The position numbers and the translations under genes are program-made. A stretch of 64,000 nt of DNA, from positions 1 to 64,000 of the forward strand of contig NZ_JAFKOJ010000015.1 of the NCBI RefSeq assembly GCF_017303275.1, given 5' to 3'. The number at the start of each line of letters is the position of its first letter. Position 1 is the first letter of the stretch. Origin of the DNA: Bacillus sp. NTK034. GTDB lineage: Bacteria; Bacillota; Bacilli; Bacillales; Cytobacillaceae. Shown in pieces: positions 16,028-35,911 of the stretch. Under the pieces are notes generated by a model. It was not told the origin of the DNA and made no database searches. It saw only the letters and a program-made list of their open reading frames with translations.

Positions 16028-16972
16028 TCAATCGTCTTTACGTAAGCCCAGTCCAAGATCTTCTAATTTATGCTTTACTTCCTCAAGTGACTTTCTGCCC
16101 AAGTTACGGACCTTCATCATATCCTCTTCAGTCTTATTGGCTAATTCCTGAACAGTATTGATGCCAGCGCGCTTTAAGCAGTTGTAAGAACGTACAGATA
16201 AGTCAAGTTCTTCAATTGTCATCTCAAGTACTTTTTCTTTTTGGTCTTCTTCTTTTTCAACCATGATTTCGGCATTTTGAGCTTCATCAGTTAAACCGAC
16301 AAAGATATTCAAATGCTCAGTTAAGATCTTCGCTCCAAGTGCAACCGCATCTTGAGGACCTGTACTTCCGTCAGTCCAAACATCGAATGTTAACTTATCA
16401 TAGTTAGTCATTTGACCCACACGTGTATTCTCTACCTGATAAGAAATGCGAGATACTGGAGTGTAGATGGAATCGATAGGAATCACACCGATTGGCTGAT
16501 CTTCTCTCTTGTTTTGGTCAGCTGGTGTATAGCCTCGTCCGCGTCTTGCAGTTAAACGCATGCGCAGGTGGGCATTCGAACCTAGGGTAGCAATATGAAG
16601 ATCCGGATTAAGGATTTCAACATCGCTGTCATGAGTTACGTCAGCTGCCTTCACTACACCTTCACCCTGAACATCGATTTCCAATGTTTTTTCTTCATCA
16701 GAGTAGATTTTAAGTGCTAGTTTTTTAATGTTTAAAATGATAGATGTTACATCTTCTACGACGCCTTCAATTGTTGAGAACTCATGAAGTACCCCATCAA
16801 TTTGTATCGATGTGACAGCGGCACCTGGGAGTGAGGATAAAAGGATACGACGTAAGGAGTTACCCAAAGTTGTACCATATCCACGCTCAAGTGGCTCGAC
16901 GACGAACTTGCCGTATTTGGCATCATCGCTGATCTCAACCGTTTCGATTTTTGGTTTTTCTATTTCGATCAT
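16028..16972 (-). CDS. rpoA: RNA polymerase alpha subunit
   Basis: 314 residues, as in B. subtilis. The N-terminal domain (1 to about 230) makes the dimer that nucleates core enzyme assembly ([18 protein letters not shown]); the linker is acidic; the C-terminal domain (about 245-314) contacts UP-element DNA and activators ([19 protein letters not shown]). The ATG at 16970-16972 begins the conserved [11 protein letters not shown]; a TTG one codon before it is in frame but not the family start. It has its own upstream promoter candidate. Confidence 0.97.
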   Translation of the reverse strand: MIEIEKPKIETVEISDDAKYGKFVVEPLERGYGTTLGNSLRRILLSSLPGAAVTSIQIDGVLHEFSTIEGVVEDVTSIILNIKKLALKIYSDEEKTLEIDVQGEGVVKAADVTHDSDVEILNPDLHIATLGSNAHLRMRLTARRGRGYTPADQNKREDQPIGVIPIDSIYTPVSRISYQVENTRVGQMTNYDKLTFDVWTDGSTGPQDAVALGAKILTEHLNIFVGLTDEAQNAEIMVEKEEDQKEKVLEMTIEELDLSVRSYNCLKRAGINTVQELANKTEEDMMKVRNLGRKSLEEVKHKLEDLGLGLRKDD

Positions 16973-17100
16973 CAAAATATACCCTCCTTCAAAACGTCGA
17001 AACCCCGGCTAGCAATCTCTAACCGAAATTCCCCCATGTATACGTTCCCGTTTTGTGCACAACAACTGGAATAATTGTTCTGTATAACTAAAAATTTAGT

Positions 17101-17129
17101 ATCATATCCCATTATAGACAAGGATACAA
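17101..17129 (-). promoter_or_regulatory. sigma-A promoter candidate for rpoA-rplQ
   Basis: TTGTAT (17124-17129), 17-base spacer, TATGAT (17101-17106), in the 170-base gap between rpsK and rpoA. It would let alpha and L17 be made apart from the upstream ribosomal operon. Confidence 0.55.
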
Positions 17130-17145
17130 ATTCTATACAGAAAAA

Positions 17146-17535
<390 letters not shown>

Positions 17536-17557
17536 TTAAAGTTACCTCCTTTACCGA

Positions 17558-17923
17558 TTATTTCTTCTTGTTCGCTACAGTCTTACGAGGACCTTTGCGA
17601 GTACGAGCGTTGTTTTTAGTGTTTTGTCCGCGAACCGGTAAACCACGGCGATGACGTAGACCGCGATAGCTTCCGATCTCCATTAGACGTTTGATGTTAA
17701 GTGATACCTCACGGCGAAGGTCACCTTCAACTTTCAATTTGTCGATGATGTCACGGATTTTGTTAAGTTCATCTTCTGTAAGATCACGAACACGAGTGTC
17801 TTCAGAAACACCAGCTTCAGCCAAAACTTTTTGAGCTGTAGATTTACCAATACCAAAGATATAAGTTAATGAGATTACTACACGTTTTTCACGTGGAACA
17901 TCTACACCAGCAATACGTGCCAT
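17558..17923 (-). CDS. rpsM: 30S ribosomal protein uS13
   Basis: 121 residues. Small-subunit head protein that bridges to the 50S and contacts P-site tRNA. Conserved [37 protein letters not shown] and [12 protein letters not shown] near the end. Between rpmJ and rpsK. Confidence 0.97.
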   Translation of the reverse strand: MARIAGVDVPREKRVVISLTYIFGIGKSTAQKVLAEAGVSEDTRVRDLTEDELNKIRDIIDKLKVEGDLRREVSLNIKRLMEIGSYRGLRHRRGLPVRGQNTKNNARTRKGPRKTVANKKK

Positions 17924-17946
17924 TGTATAAGCGCACCTCCTTCAAA

Positions 17947-18291
<345 letters not shown>

Positions 18292-18314
<23 letters not shown>

Positions 18315-18627
18315 TGAACGATTCTCCCTTCTTCATGTCATATACGAATTCATTTGCATACTTTGCAAGCGCAAAGCGCAACTTTCCGTTTGTTACACGG
18401 CCGGTCTCCTTGAGACTGGTCTGAACTTCTGGAGAGATATAATTAAGCAATTGCAGATGCTGAATGTTCTTTTTCTTCGGGCAATCGAATTTCTTCCTGC
18501 CGCCGTCAGCAAGCATAACAAACCTTTCATCCATCAACCTTATAATTATAGCATATTGACCAGCGTCACGCCCGCTTTTGATCAAAACAATTTGACCAGG
18601 CTGCGGATTCGTATCAGAACCAACCAA
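18292..18627 (-). CDS. ybzG: KOW-domain RNA-binding protein
   Basis: About 111 residues. A KOW motif covers roughly residues 8-45 ([20 protein letters not shown]), followed by a basic lysine run and [20 protein letters not shown]. Members sit between map and infA in many Firmicutes and resemble L14e-type proteins; the role is unproven. The start chosen is TTG at 18627, placed 6 bases after AGGTG; a GTG five codons upstream lacks a ribosome site. The end overlaps infA. The gene symbol is the B. subtilis name as I recall it. Confidence 0.8.
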
Positions 18628-18643
18628 TGGAATCACCTGCACC

Positions 18644-20049
<1,406 letters not shown>

Positions 20050-20096
20050 CTAGTCTCTAAATGGTATAAGGGAACATGCTGTCCCCTACAACCAAG

Positions 20097-21392
20097 TTAT
20101 TTAATGAAACCTTTATAATGACGCTTAACGAGCTGTGCTTCAAGCTGCTTCATCGTTTCAAGTGCAACACCGACAACGATCAGCAGGCTTGTGCCTCCAA
20201 TTTGCGCAGATTCAGGCAATCCGGCGATATTAATGAAGAATACCGGCAGGATTGAAATGACTGTCAGGAAGAGCGCACCGACCAATGTTAAACGGTATAA
20301 GACGCGAGTTAAATATTCCTGCGTGTTATTTCCTGGACGGATGCCCGGGATATAACCGCCCTGCTTCTTCAGGTTTTCCGCAACTTGTTCCGGATTTACC
20401 TGAATGAAAGCATAGAAATAAGTAAAAGCAATGATTAATGCACTATAAATGACCATTCCGATTGGAGACGTGTAGTCAAATATTCTTTGAATCCATAGCG
20501 TTACATCATTCTGCTCGAAGAAACCAGCAATGGTTCTTGGCGTGATAATGAATGAAATCGCAAAGATTACTGGAATTACACCAGCTGCATTAACTTTTAA
20601 CGGAAGATGAGTTGATTGTCCGCCAGCAGAATTTTTTCCTGCTGTTACACGCTTAGCGTATTGAATAGGAATCTTTCTTAATGCCTGTTGGATGAAGATC
20701 GTTCCCACAACAATAGCAATGACTGCAACCAGAATAAGCACGACTGTCACAATGCGAAGGAATAGCTGCTCTCCTGCATTTTCAAATTGCTGAGCATAGA
20801 TCTGGTTAACCGTTGAAGGAATACCAGCTGCGATACCAGCAAAGATAATGATGGAAATGCCATTGCCTACACCTTTTGATGTAATCTGCTCACCAAGCCA
20901 CATTAAAAATGCAGTTCCGGCAGTCAAAACTACAGCAATCAATAGATAAGAGGTAATTCCCGGATTCTCAATCAGCATTCCGCCTGCTAGGTTATTAAAC
21001 CCATAAGACATACCGAGAGCCTGGATAAAACCAAGCACGATAGTAAAGTAACGGGTAAACTGAGCTAACTTACGGCGTCCAACCTCACCCTGCTTTGACC
21101 ATTCCGTAAACTTGGGAACAACATCCATCTGCAGAAGCTGAACAATAATGGATGCCGTAATGTACGGCATGATGCCCATCGCAAGAATCGAGAAGTTTAG
21201 GAGCGCCCCGCCGCCGAATGTATTCAGAACACCGAATACATTAAGTTCATCCTGGGCTTTTAATAGATCTGCATTTACGCCCGGTACAGGGATAAATGTA
21301 CCGATGCGAAATACAATCAGCATTAAAAGGGTGAAAATAATCTTTCGTCTTATATCACCCACACGCATAAAATTGGAGATTGTCTGAAACAT
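20097..21392 (-). CDS. secY: Sec translocon channel protein SecY
   Basis: 431 residues with ten membrane segments. Forms the protein-conducting channel with SecE (encoded at 47761-47943) and SecG. Conserved plug-region and the cytoplasmic loops ([20 protein letters not shown]) are present. The ATG overlaps the rplO stop by one base (TAATG), giving coupled translation. Confidence 0.97.
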   Translation of the reverse strand: MFQTISNFMRVGDIRRKIIFTLLMLIVFRIGTFIPVPGVNADLLKAQDELNVFGVLNTFGGGALLNFSILAMGIMPYITASIIVQLLQMDVVPKFTEWSKQGEVGRRKLAQFTRYFTIVLGFIQALGMSYGFNNLAGGMLIENPGITSYLLIAVVLTAGTAFLMWLGEQITSKGVGNGISIIIFAGIAAGIPSTVNQIYAQQFENAGEQLFLRIVTVVLILVAVIAIVVGTIFIQQALRKIPIQYAKRVTAGKNSAGGQSTHLPLKVNAAGVIPVIFAISFIITPRTIAGFFEQNDVTLWIQRIFDYTSPIGMVIYSALIIAFTYFYAFIQVNPEQVAENLKKQGGYIPGIRPGNNTQEYLTRVLYRLTLVGALFLTVISILPVFFINIAGLPESAQIGGTSLLIVVGVALETMKQLEAQLVKRHYKGFIK

Positions 21393-21832
21393 TAAATCAC
21401 CTCAGTTTGACCGCCGGCAGCTTCGATAGCTTCCTTCGCAGCAGAGGAGAATTTATGAGCTTTAACTGTAAGCTTTTTCTCAACTTTGCCTTTTGCAAGA
21501 ATCTTGATTCCTGCTTTTTCGTTGCTTACTACACCAGTTTCGATAAGAAGCTCAGGAGTTACTTCTGCTCCATCTTCGAAACGGTTTAAAGCATCAAGGT
21601 TCACAACCGCGTATTCTTTACGGTTGATGTTAGTGAAACCGCGCTTAGGCAAGCGTTGGAATAAAGGTGTTTGACCACCCTCGAATCCAGGACGGACACC
21701 GCCGCCAGAACGAGCGTTTTGACCTTTATGACCCTTACCAGCAGTTTTACCATTACCGGAACCGATACCACGGCCTTTGCGTTTGCGTTCCCCACGAGAA
21801 CCTTCTGCAGGCTTTAATTCATGAAGTTTCAT
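21392..21832 (-). CDS. rplO: 50S ribosomal protein uL15
   Basis: 146 residues. The glycine- and basic-rich N-terminal part ([20 protein letters not shown]) threads through 23S rRNA; the C-terminal domain is globular ([20 protein letters not shown]). Late assembly protein. AGGAGG precedes the ATG. Confidence 0.96.
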   Translation of the reverse strand: MKLHELKPAEGSRGERKRKGRGIGSGNGKTAGKGHKGQNARSGGGVRPGFEGGQTPLFQRLPKRGFTNINRKEYAVVNLDALNRFEDGAEVTPELLIETGVVSNEKAGIKILAKGKVEKKLTVKAHKFSSAAKEAIEAAGGQTEVI

Positions 21833-21864
21833 GTTGGCACCTCCTTATTTGTAGAAGAATAGAA

Positions 21865-22047
21865 TTATTTTTCTTTTACCACAACAAGGTGAGCAACTTT
21901 GTTGATCATTCCGCGGATAGCAGGATTATCTTGATGCTCAACTGTTTGGTGCATTTTGCGTAAGCCAAGAGCCTTAACTGTTTCGCGCTGGTCTTGCGGG
22001 CGACCAATCACGCTGCGAGTGAGGGTTACTTCTAGTTTATTCGCCAT
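21865..22047 (-). CDS. rpmD: 50S ribosomal protein uL30
   Basis: 60 residues, [20 protein letters not shown] at the start, the normal bacterial length. Sits between rpsE and rplO in the spc cluster, 13 bases after rpsE, with an AAGGAGG-type ribosome site. Confidence 0.95.
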   Translation of the reverse strand: MANKLEVTLTRSVIGRPQDQRETVKALGLRKMHQTVEHQDNPAIRGMINKVAHLVVVKEK

Positions 22048-22060
22048 TTGATATCCCTCC

Positions 22061-22582
<522 letters not shown>

Positions 22583-22585
22583 CTA

Positions 22586-22948
22586 TTAAAATTCTAAACC
22601 ATTTTCACGTGCTGCATCAGCTAATGCTTGAACACGTCCATGATATAGATAGCCACCACGATCGAAAACGACAGCTTTAACGCCTTTTTCGACTGCGCGC
22701 TTTGCAACTAATTCTCCGACCTTAACTGCTGCATCAACGTTGCCAGTTGCATCAAGGTTTACTTCTTTATCTTGTGTAGAAGCACTTGCTACAGTAACTC
22801 CGTTTACATCATCAATAAGTTGAGCATAAATGTGCTTGTTTGAACGATACACATTTAAACGAGGACGAGCCGCAGTTCCAGAAAGTTTCGCACGCACACG
22901 AGCATGTCTTTTCTTACGAACTGCATTTTTATCAGCCTTCGTAATCAT
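22586..22948 (-). CDS. rplR: 50S ribosomal protein uL18
   Basis: 120 residues. Binds 5S rRNA with L5 and brings it to the large subunit. Conserved [20 protein letters not shown] and [20 protein letters not shown]. The ATG at 22946-22948 has AAAGGAG at 8 bases and gives the normal length; an in-frame GTG three codons before it is rejected. Confidence 0.96.
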   Translation of the reverse strand: MITKADKNAVRKKRHARVRAKLSGTAARPRLNVYRSNKHIYAQLIDDVNGVTVASASTQDKEVNLDATGNVDAAVKVGELVAKRAVEKGVKAVVFDRGGYLYHGRVQALADAARENGLEF

Positions 22949-22980
22949 TTCGGTCACTCCTTTCGTTTACCTAAGCGGCA

Positions 22981-23517
22981 TTACTTACCAGTTTTACCTT
23001 CTTTACGACGAACATATTCGCCTTCATAGCGGATACCTTTACCTTTGTAAGGCTCTGGAGGACGAACATCACGGATGTTGGCAGCCAATGCGCCAACACG
23101 CTCTTTGCTAGTACCTTTAACAATGATCTTTGTGTTAGATGGTACTTCAACTTCAATACCTTCTTCAGGCTCGATTTCAACAGGATGAGAGTAACCAACG
23201 TTTAAAACAAGCTTTTTGCCTTGTTTTTGAGCACGGTAACCGACACCGATAAGCTCTAGTCCTCTTTCGAATCCTTTTGACACACCTTCAACCATGTTAG
23301 CTAGAAGTGCGCGAGTAGTTCCGTGCAATGCGCGGTGTTCTTTCGCATCAGATGGACGGGAAACGTTGATTACGTTCTCCTCCACCTTGATTTCGATATC
23401 CTGGTTGAATGAACGGGAAAGTTCACCTTTAGGACCCTTCACAGTAACAGTGTTATTGTCATTAGTAACAGTAACACCAGATGGAATTTCGATTGGTTTT
23501 TTACCTATACGAGACAT
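22981..23517 (-). CDS. rplF: 50S ribosomal protein uL6
   Basis: 178 residues with two repeated folds. Lies near the factor-binding stalk base. [17 protein letters not shown] start, [20 protein letters not shown] and the [20 protein letters not shown] end are typical. Confidence 0.97.
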   Translation of the reverse strand: MSRIGKKPIEIPSGVTVTNDNNTVTVKGPKGELSRSFNQDIEIKVEENVINVSRPSDAKEHRALHGTTRALLANMVEGVSKGFERGLELIGVGYRAQKQGKKLVLNVGYSHPVEIEPEEGIEVEVPSNTKIIVKGTSKERVGALAANIRDVRPPEPYKGKGIRYEGEYVRRKEGKTGK

Positions 23518-23548
23518 TTAATTGCACCTCCATTCATGAAAAACTCTA

Positions 23549-23947
23549 TTACCAAACGTATGCTAATACTTCTCCGCCGACTTGTTTAGCGCGGGCTTCT
23601 TTATCAGTGATAACTCCTTGAGAAGTAGAAACTAGTGCGATTCCAAGACCGTTAAGTACGCGAGGTACTTCATCAGCCTTTGCGTATACACGAAGACCAG
23701 GCTTACTGATACGCTTAAGACCAGTGATAACGCGTTCGTTGTTTGAACCGTATTTTAAGAAAATGCGGATGATGCCTTGCTTGTTATCCTCGATAAGCTC
23801 AACATCACGTACAAAACCTTCACGCTTTAAGATCTCTGCAATTTCTTTCTTGATGTTAGAAGCAGGAACTTCTAATTTTTCGTGACGAACCATGTTCGCA
23901 TTACGGATGCGAGTTAGCAAGTCTGCAATTGGATCTGTCATGACCAT
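23549..23947 (-). CDS. rpsH: 30S ribosomal protein uS8
   Basis: 132 residues. Primary binder of the 16S central domain; in Escherichia coli it represses the spc operon. [20 protein letters not shown] and the C-terminal [20 protein letters not shown] are conserved. ATG behind AAGGAGG. Confidence 0.97.
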   Translation of the reverse strand: MVMTDPIADLLTRIRNANMVRHEKLEVPASNIKKEIAEILKREGFVRDVELIEDNKQGIIRIFLKYGSNNERVITGLKRISKPGLRVYAKADEVPRVLNGLGIALVSTSQGVITDKEARAKQVGGEVLAYVW

Positions 23948-23976
23948 TGTTTTTACCTCCTTCCCATGCTTGGGGT

Positions 23977-24180
<204 letters not shown>

Positions 24181-24187
24181 TTAGCGA

Positions 24188-24727
24188 TTACTTTTGGAAT
24201 GGCATTCCAAATTGAGTTAAAAGTTCACGAGCTTCTTCATCAGTGTTAGCTGTAGTTACGATAACGATATCCATACCACGAACTTTGCTTACTTTATCGT
24301 AATCAATCTCAGGGAAGATCAACTGTTCTTTGACACCTAGAGTATAGTTACCACGGCCGTCAAATGACTTCTTAGAGATACCGCGGAAGTCACGTACACG
24401 TGGAAGAGATACAGATACTAACTTATCAAAGAACTCATACATGCGCTCTCCACGAAGAGTAACTTTCGCGCCGATTGGCATACCTTCACGAAGACGGAAG
24501 CCAGCGATAGATTTCTTAGCGCGAGTGATAACCGGCTTTTGACCAGTGATCAATGTTAATTCCTCAACAGCTTTATCTAGTGCTTTAGCGTTTTGAACAG
24601 CGTCACCAACACCCATGTTGATAACGATTTTTTCAAGCTTAGGTGCTTGCATAACTGATTTATAGTTAAACTTGCTCATTAGAGCAGGAGTAATTTCTTT
24701 TGAATGCTTTTCTTTTAGGCGGTTCAT
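24188..24727 (-). CDS. rplE: 50S ribosomal protein uL5
   Basis: 179 residues. Binds 5S rRNA and forms a bridge to the small subunit. Family motifs [37 protein letters not shown] and [19 protein letters not shown] are present. Between rplX and rpsN. Confidence 0.97.
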   Translation of the reverse strand: MNRLKEKHSKEITPALMSKFNYKSVMQAPKLEKIVINMGVGDAVQNAKALDKAVEELTLITGQKPVITRAKKSIAGFRLREGMPIGAKVTLRGERMYEFFDKLVSVSLPRVRDFRGISKKSFDGRGNYTLGVKEQLIFPEIDYDKVSKVRGMDIVIVTTANTDEEARELLTQFGMPFQK

Positions 24728-24753
24728 CCATTGTACCTCCCTTCTTCTTTGAA

Positions 24754-25065
24754 CTATTTATCTAGAACTTCACCGGATTTTTTTGCAACACGTACTTTTT
24801 TGCCATCAACCGTTTTATAGCCTACACGAGTTGGTTCACCAGATTTAGGATCGACAGGCATAACGTTTGATACATGAACAGGTGCCTCTTGGCTGATGAT
24901 TCCGCCTTGCGGGTTCATCTGAGAAGGCTTAGAGTGTTTCTTTACAATGTTAACTCCTTCAACAAGCACTCGGCTTTGTTTAGGGAACGCTGCAAGAATA
25001 ACGCCCGTTTTGCCTTTATCCTTACCAGAGATGACCATAACTTTGTCACCTTTTTTCACATGCAT
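24754..25065 (-). CDS. rplX: 50S ribosomal protein uL24
   Basis: 103 residues. KOW-fold assembly initiator at the tunnel exit ([20 protein letters not shown]). The ATG at 25063-25065 begins MHVKKGD, with AGGAGG at 9 bases, and gives the standard length; eight extra codons upstream are rejected. Confidence 0.96.
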   Translation of the reverse strand: MHVKKGDKVMVISGKDKGKTGVILAAFPKQSRVLVEGVNIVKKHSKPSQMNPQGGIISQEAPVHVSNVMPVDPKSGEPTRVGYKTVDGKKVRVAKKSGEVLDK

Positions 25066-25102
25066 CTGTGCGCACCTCCTTAAAGGCAATTTAATTTGTT
25101 AT

Positions 25103-25498
<396 letters not shown>

Positions 25499-25511
25499 TT
25501 ATTCCGAACAA

Positions 25512-25790
<279 letters not shown>

Positions 25791-25796
25791 TCAATA

Positions 25797-27439
<1,643 letters not shown>

Positions 27440-27442
27440 TCA

Positions 27443-27721
27443 TTAACGTCTTGTTTTCTTATCATCATTGCCATGGCCTTTGTACGCACGAGTTGGAGCA
27501 AATTCTCCAAGCTTGTGGCCTACCATGTCTTCAGTGATGTATACAGGCACATGTTTACGACCATCATAAACTGCGATTGTGTGTCCGATGAATTGTGGGA
27601 AGATCGTAGAACGGCGAGACCAAGTTTTTGTAACTTGCTTGCTTTCTGTTTCGTTAAGCTTTTCGATCTTTGTCATTAAATGTTCATCAACAAAAGGTCC
27701 TTTTTTTAAGCTGCGACCCAT
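27443..27721 (-). CDS. rpsS: 30S ribosomal protein uS19
   Basis: 92 residues, [15 protein letters not shown] start. Head protein contacting the 50S through bridge B1. Conserved [20 protein letters not shown] and [13 protein letters not shown]. Confidence 0.97.
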   Translation of the reverse strand: MGRSLKKGPFVDEHLMTKIEKLNETESKQVTKTWSRRSTIFPQFIGHTIAVYDGRKHVPVYITEDMVGHKLGEFAPTRAYKGHGNDDKKTRR

Positions 27722-27781
27722 GATTGAACCTCCCTTCGTGATTGCTCTACGGTTCTAATTTGGAACCGTAGTACAATCCCG

Positions 27782-28633
<852 letters not shown>

Positions 28634-28642
28634 TTATAGTAA

Positions 28643-28927
28643 TTAAGCTTCAAATAGCTCGATTTCTTGGCTTTCAGCTGTTAATTTAACGATTGCTTTA
28701 CGGCGTTTGTTAGTGTAACCGCCGAATTTGCCCATACGCTTGAACTTGCCTTTGTAGTTCATGATGTTAACTTTCTCAACTTTTACGCCAAAGATTTGCT
28801 CAACAGCGTCTTTAACTTGAGTCTTGTTAGCTCGTACGTCAACTTCGAACGTATATTTTTTATCAGCCATAATATCAGTAGAACGTTCAGTGATTACGGG
28901 GCGCTTAATGATTTCGCGTGCATCCAT
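28643..28927 (-). CDS. rplW: 50S ribosomal protein uL23
   Basis: 94 residues. Tunnel-exit docking site for trigger factor and SRP. The ATG overlaps the rplD stop by one base (TAATG), giving coupled translation. [20 protein letters not shown] is typical. Confidence 0.96.
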   Translation of the reverse strand: MDAREIIKRPVITERSTDIMADKKYTFEVDVRANKTQVKDAVEQIFGVKVEKVNIMNYKGKFKRMGKFGGYTNKRRKAIVKLTAESQEIELFEA

Positions 28928-29550
28928 TATGCAAGCACCTCCTCTACTTTTTCAACCGCTGCTTTCGTCATGATAAGCTTATCATGGTTTAAAACATCTA
29001 AAACAGTGATTCCAGAAGCAGACACAACTGTTACACCAGGAATGTTACGAGCAGATAGTGCTACGTTCTCATCTAGGTCAGCAGTTACGATAAGTGCTTT
29101 AGAATCAACAGAAAGACCAGTTAATACACCTTTAAAGTCTTTAGTTTTAGGAGCTTCGAAAGCAAGGCCTTCTAATACTAGGATGTTTTCTTCTAACACT
29201 TTAGAAGATAACGCAGATTTGATTGCCAGACGGCGAACCTTTTTAGGTAGTTTGTAGCTGTAGCTGCGTGGTACAGGACCAAATACAGTACCGCCTCCGC
29301 GCCATTGTGGTGAACGGATAGAACCTTGACGTGCACGGCCTGTGCCTTTTTGGCGCCATGGCTTACGTCCTCCGCCCGCTACTTCAGAACGAATTTTAGT
29401 TTTATGAGTCCCTTGACGTAATGAAGCTCTTTGCATAACAACAGCTTCGAATAATACGTGCTGGTTGGGCTCGATACCAAAGATCGCATCATTAAGTTCG
29501 ATATCACCAACTTTAGATCCGCTTTGGTTAAACAATGCTACTTTCGGCAT
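28927..29550 (-). CDS. rplD: 50S ribosomal protein uL4
   Basis: 207 residues. Its long loop (about 45-95, [20 protein letters not shown]) reaches the tunnel constriction. In Escherichia coli L4 represses the S10 operon; B. subtilis lacks that control as far as is known. Between rplC and rplW. Confidence 0.97.
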   Translation of the reverse strand: MPKVALFNQSGSKVGDIELNDAIFGIEPNQHVLFEAVVMQRASLRQGTHKTKIRSEVAGGGRKPWRQKGTGRARQGSIRSPQWRGGGTVFGPVPRSYSYKLPKKVRRLAIKSALSSKVLEENILVLEGLAFEAPKTKDFKGVLTGLSVDSKALIVTADLDENVALSARNIPGVTVVSASGITVLDVLNHDKLIMTKAAVEKVEEVLA

Positions 29551-29578
29551 TCTGTTTTCCTCCTTTCCGGTTTAATTA

Positions 29579-30205
29579 TTATGCTTTTACCGCACTTTTG
29601 ATTTTTACTAATGCTTTTCTTGCACCAGGTACATTACCTTTGATCAAAAGAAGGTTGCGTTCAACATCAACTTTTACGATTTCAAGGTTTTGTACAGTCA
29701 CTTGCTCTCCACCCATACGTCCAGGCAATAATTTACCTTTGAATACACGGTTTGGAGCTACAGGACCCATTGAACCAGGGCGACGGTGGTAACGAGAACC
29801 GTGAGCCATAGGCCCGCGAGATTGTCCGTGGCGCTTAATGGCACCCTGGAAACCTTTACCTTTTGAAATTCCTGTTACATCAACAGTATCGCCTTCTGCG
29901 AAAATATCAACTTTGACTTCTTGACCAACTTCATATTGCCCTAAATCAGCTCCGCGGAATTCACGTACGAAGCGCTTAGGAGCAGTGTTTGCTTTAGCAA
30001 CATGCCCTTTTTCAGGTTTGTTGGACAACTTGTCGCGCTTGTCTTCAAATCCAATCTGGATTGCTTCGTATCCATCAGTTTCAACTGATTTCTTCTGAAG
30101 AACAACGTTAGCTGCTGCCTCAACAACTGTTACCGGGATAAGATCACCGTTTTCAGCAAATACTTGAGTCATACCAATCTTTCTTCCTAAGATTCCTTTG
30201 GTCAT
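29579..30205 (-). CDS. rplC: 50S ribosomal protein uL3
   Basis: 208 residues. Early assembly protein whose extension approaches the peptidyl transferase centre ([20 protein letters not shown]). The ATG at 30203-30205 starts [14 protein letters not shown]; an in-frame GTG three codons upstream is not the family start. Confidence 0.97.
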   Translation of the reverse strand: MTKGILGRKIGMTQVFAENGDLIPVTVVEAAANVVLQKKSVETDGYEAIQIGFEDKRDKLSNKPEKGHVAKANTAPKRFVREFRGADLGQYEVGQEVKVDIFAEGDTVDVTGISKGKGFQGAIKRHGQSRGPMAHGSRYHRRPGSMGPVAPNRVFKGKLLPGRMGGEQVTVQNLEIVKVDVERNLLLIKGNVPGARKALVKIKSAVKA

Positions 30206-30245
30206 TTCAGTCACACCTCCTAAGTTTCTTATAATTATTTATTGA

Positions 30246-30680
<435 letters not shown>

Positions 30681-30685
30681 TGTCT

Positions 30686-30714
30686 ATTATACAGAAACAA
30701 TAAATGAAATGCAA
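30686..30714 (-). promoter_or_regulatory. sigma-A promoter of the S10 operon
   Basis: TTGCAT (30709-30714), 17-base spacer, TATAAT (30686-30691), perfect -10. The region further upstream is very AT-rich, as expected for an UP element. It drives at least rpsJ to rplO and probably on to rpsK. Confidence 0.88.
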
Positions 30715-30719
30715 CATGT

Positions 30720-31095
30720 ATATGTTATTTCTTTATGTTTCGCACACTTTTACTATTATAACTGCTGAATATAAAGTTTTCAATAGTATAGGAAGAAGTC
30801 TAAATATTTGCTTTAGGTACTTGGAATCTGCAGAGGGAGGATTGTTAGAAAAGGTAATTATATATAGAAGAAAGTAGATTGAAATAAAGAAATTTGTTTC
30901 ATTTAAATTGGTTCAACCGCCTCAGCTAGATGTGTTCAGATGAAAGGGATTTGGCAAGTTCGTTCTTTTTCTTCGGTCAGAGTGCCAAGTTGCACTATGA
31001 TCAAAAAAGTGTCGTGCTATTAGGTTACCAGCGCACATACATATTTGTTATTCCGGCTTTTCCAGAAATACAACTCTGCGCTCAGCGCTAAAAGA
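30720..31095. other. gene-free stretch between tuf and the S10 promoter
   Basis: No open frame with a ribosome site on either strand. Very AT-rich next to the S10 promoter, more mixed near tuf. I see no repeat copy, riboswitch or strong hairpin apart from the tuf terminator at its right end. Confidence 0.55.
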
Positions 31096-31128
31096 CAAAA
31101 AAACAGATGGGTCGTCACCCATCTGTTT
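31095..31128 (-). terminator. terminator after tuf
   Basis: Perfect 12-bp stem AAACAGATGGGT / ACCCATCTGTTT with a 4-base loop and a minus-strand TTTTTTT tail. It ends the str operon just past the tuf stop. Confidence 0.93.
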
Positions 31129-31141
31129 TTAATAATTGAGA

Positions 31142-32329
<1,188 letters not shown>

Positions 32330-32448
32330 TTGAAAAATCCTCCTTTAGATTATAAAAGTTAAGTATTTTATGCTGCGGAGAGGTTTCCCTTCCCACAGCG
32401 CGTTTTGCCTACAATAGTAGTTATACTTTATTAAAAAGGTAAAATCAA

Positions 32449-34527
32449 TTATTCACCTTTATTTTTTTTAATGATTTCTTCAGAAATTGATTTTGGTACT
32501 TCTTCATAGTGGTCGAAGTGCATTGAGAATGTACCGCGGCCTTGCGTATTAGAACGCAATGCAGTTGCGTAGCCAAACATTTCTGAAAGTGGAACCATTG
32601 CACGAACTACTTGAGCGTTACCGCGTGCTTCCATACCTTCAACGCGTCCACGGCGTGATGTAACATCACCCATGATATCACCCATGTATTCTTCAGGGAT
32701 TACTACTTCAACTTTCATAACCGGCTCAAGAATTACAGGATTACATTTTGACGCAGCATTTTTAAGTGCCATAGAGGCAGCAATTTTAAATGCCATTTCA
32801 GAAGAGTCGACATCATGGTAAGAACCATCAAATAGTCTAGCTTTGATATCTACTAATGGGAATCCAGCAAGTACTCCTCTGTCGAGAGCATCTTCAAGAC
32901 CAGCTTGAACTGCAGGGATGTATTCACGCGGAACAACACCACCGACAATGCCGTTTTCGAATTCGAAGCCTTTACCTTCTTCATTTGGAGCAAATTCGAT
33001 CCATACATGACCGAATTGTCCGCGTCCACCGGATTGACGGGCAAATTTACCTTCAACCTGGGCTGAAGAACGGAAAGTTTCGCGGTATGCAACCTGAGGT
33101 GCACCTACGTTTGCTTCCACTTTAAATTCACGTCTCATACGGTCAACTAGAATATCAAGGTGAAGCTCACCCATACCGGCGATAATAACCTGTCCAGTTT
33201 CCTGGTCAGTATGTGCGCGGAATGTAGGATCTTCTTCTTGAAGTTTTTGCAGAGCAGTAGTCATTTTATCTTGGTCAGCCTTAGATTTCGGCTCGATAGA
33301 TAATGAGATAACTGGTTCTGGGAACTCCATAGACTCAAGAATAACAAGATTCTTTTCATCACATAGTGTATCTCCAGTACTAGTATCTTTAAGACCAACA
33401 GCTGCTGCAATATCTCCAGCGTGAACTACTGAAATCTCTTCACGAGAGTTAGCGTGCATTTGCAGGATACGACCTACACGCTCACGCTTCCCTTTAGTAG
33501 AGTTCTGTACATAAGAACCTGAGTTCAATGTACCAGAGTAAACACGGAAGAATGTAAGTTTACCGACGTAAGGGTCAGTCATAACTTTAAACGCAAGAGC
33601 TGAGAAAGGTGCATCATCGCTAGAAGGACGTGTAACCTCTTCTTCCGAATCAGGAAGTGTACCTTTAATAGCTGGTACATCCAATGGAGAAGGAAGATAA
33701 TCGATTACTGCATCCAGCATCTTTTGAACACCTTTATTTTTGAAAGCAGACCCACAGATTACAGGATAGAACTCAACGTTTACTGTACCTTGACGAATAG
33801 CTGCTTTTAGCTCTTCGTTAGTGATTTCTTCACCGCCAAGGTATTTCTCCATTAATTCTTCATCAAGTTCAGCAACCGCTTCAATTAACTTTTCACGGTA
33901 TTCTTCAGCTTGATCCATGTATTCTTCTGGGATATCACGCTCTTCGATATCAGTACCAAGGTCGTTACCGTAGAACGTAGCTTTCATTGTGATAAGATCG
34001 ATGATGCCTTCGAACTGATCTTCAGCACCGATTGGTAATTGGATTGCTGCTGCATTAGCTTGAAGACGATCATGAAGAGTCTTCAATGAGTACAAGAAGT
34101 CAGCACCGATTTTATCCATTTTGTTTACGAATACCACACGTGGTACTCCGTAAGTAGTAGCCTGGCGCCAAACTGTTTCAGTTTGAGGCTCAACGCCTGA
34201 TTGTGCATCCAGTACAGCAACCGCACCATCAAGAACACGAAGTGAACGCTCAACTTCAACTGTGAAGTCTACGTGTCCAGGAGTGTCAATGATGTTTACG
34301 CGGTGGCCTTTCCACTGTGCAGTTGTCGCAGCAGAAGTGATTGTGATTCCACGCTCTTGCTCCTGCTCCATCCAGTCCATCTGTGAAGCACCTTCGTGTG
34401 TTTCACCGATTTTGTGGATACGGCCAGTGTAGTAAAGTACACGCTCAGTTGTTGTTGTTTTACCGGCATCAATGTGAGCCATGATACCGATATTGCGAGT
34501 ATTTTCTAAGGAGAACTCTCTAGCCAT
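32449..34527 (-). CDS. fusA: translation elongation factor G
   Basis: 692 residues in five domains. Catalyses translocation and, with RRF, ribosome recycling. AHIDAGKTT (17-25), DTPGHVDF and NKMDK are the GTPase motifs; the domain IV region is complete. It lies between rpsG and tuf. No sign of the mutated forms linked with fusidic acid resistance was examined residue by residue. Confidence 0.98.
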   Translation of the reverse strand: MAREFSLENTRNIGIMAHIDAGKTTTTERVLYYTGRIHKIGETHEGASQMDWMEQEQERGITITSAATTAQWKGHRVNIIDTPGHVDFTVEVERSLRVLDGAVAVLDAQSGVEPQTETVWRQATTYGVPRVVFVNKMDKIGADFLYSLKTLHDRLQANAAAIQLPIGAEDQFEGIIDLITMKATFYGNDLGTDIEERDIPEEYMDQAEEYREKLIEAVAELDEELMEKYLGGEEITNEELKAAIRQGTVNVEFYPVICGSAFKNKGVQKMLDAVIDYLPSPLDVPAIKGTLPDSEEEVTRPSSDDAPFSALAFKVMTDPYVGKLTFFRVYSGTLNSGSYVQNSTKGKRERVGRILQMHANSREEISVVHAGDIAAAVGLKDTSTGDTLCDEKNLVILESMEFPEPVISLSIEPKSKADQDKMTTALQKLQEEDPTFRAHTDQETGQVIIAGMGELHLDILVDRMRREFKVEANVGAPQVAYRETFRSSAQVEGKFARQSGGRGQFGHVWIEFAPNEEGKGFEFENGIVGGVVPREYIPAVQAGLEDALDRGVLAGFPLVDIKARLFDGSYHDVDSSEMAFKIAASMALKNAASKCNPVILEPVMKVEVVIPEEYMGDIMGDVTSRRGRVEGMEARGNAQVVRAMVPLSEMFGYATALRSNTQGRGTFSMHFDHYEEVPKSISEEIIKKNKGE

Positions 34528-34578
34528 TGGGTCTTTCTCCTTCCTAGTATGAGTGTTATTTTAGTTATGCTGTATATC

Positions 34579-35064
<486 letters not shown>

Positions 35065-35091
35065 TCAAAGATGGTTGTCTATTAATTAGAA

Positions 35092-35514
35092 TTATTTTTT
35101 AGCTGCTTTTGGACGCTTAGCACCGTATTTAGAACGGCCTTGCATACGGTTGTTAACACCAGCAGTATCTAAAGCGCCGCGCACGATGTGGTAACGCACA
35201 CCCGGTAAGTCTTTTACACGTCCTCCACGGATAAGAACAACACTGTGCTCTTGAAGGTTGTGTCCGATACCAGGAATGTAAGCATTAACCTCGATACCGT
35301 TTGTTAAACGAACACGAGCATATTTACGTAATGCAGAGTTCGGTTTCTTAGGAGTCATTGTACCAACACGAGTACAAACACCACGCTTTTGAGGTGAAGC
35401 TACGTTTGTTTGAGCTTTCTTGAAGCTATTGTAGCCTTTGTTAAGAGCTGGTGAATTTGACTTCTCTGACTTAGTTTGACGAGGCTTGCGCACTAATTGG
35501 TTAATAGTAGGCAT
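35092..35514 (-). CDS. rpsL: 30S ribosomal protein uS12
   Basis: 140 residues. Decoding-centre protein. The ATG at 35512-35514 begins [19 protein letters not shown]; the frame remains open for 45 more codons upstream without a ribosome site and that part is rejected. The loops where streptomycin-resistance mutations arise read [11 protein letters not shown] and [12 protein letters not shown], the normal sequence. Confidence 0.97.
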   Translation of the reverse strand: MPTINQLVRKPRQTKSEKSNSPALNKGYNSFKKAQTNVASPQKRGVCTRVGTMTPKKPNSALRKYARVRLTNGIEVNAYIPGIGHNLQEHSVVLIRGGRVKDLPGVRYHIVRGALDTAGVNNRMQGRSKYGAKRPKAAKK

Positions 35515-35617
35515 TTGATTTTTCCTCCCTTCGAATTTGTTTAAGCCCACACATCCAGGTGGTTCATTTTGATGCAAAAACAAAGTTCTTGCAGATACCA
35601 ATCTACAAAAACAGTTT

Positions 35618-35866
35618 TTAAAAAGATATGGCAACAGCTGCTGCCCCAACTTCGATTCCGCATGCTTTACCGAGCTTTTTCATCGATTCCACATACACAA
35701 TCGGAACGTTCATCTCATTCGCTGTACTAACCACTTTAGCTGTAACCCTAGGATCAGCATCACTGGCGACTACGACTTCATCGATGGTTCCCAGTTTAAG
35801 AGCTTTGACTGTTTGCTTTGTTCCTACAATAAAACTTTTTGCCTGCAATACTTTATCATAAGACAT
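35618..35866 (-). CDS. rplGB: L7Ae-family K-turn-binding protein
   Basis: 82 residues of the L7Ae/L30e/S12e fold, the orthologue of B. subtilis YbxF, which binds kink-turn RNA and associates with ribosomes. [15 protein letters not shown] and [20 protein letters not shown] are family motifs. It opens the str operon behind its own promoter. Earlier names for this position include ybxF. Confidence 0.92.
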   Translation of the reverse strand: MSYDKVLQAKSFIVGTKQTVKALKLGTIDEVVVASDADPRVTAKVVSTANEMNVPIVYVESMKKLGKACGIEVGAAAVAISF

Positions 35867-35911
35867 TTACGACATCCTCCAAAGTATCCGGTGAATAGGA
35901 GCACCTTTGCT

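Noticed and set aside
35515..35649. Extension of rpsL upstream
   Set aside because: No ribosome site for it, and the conserved S12 start MPTINQL lies at 35514.
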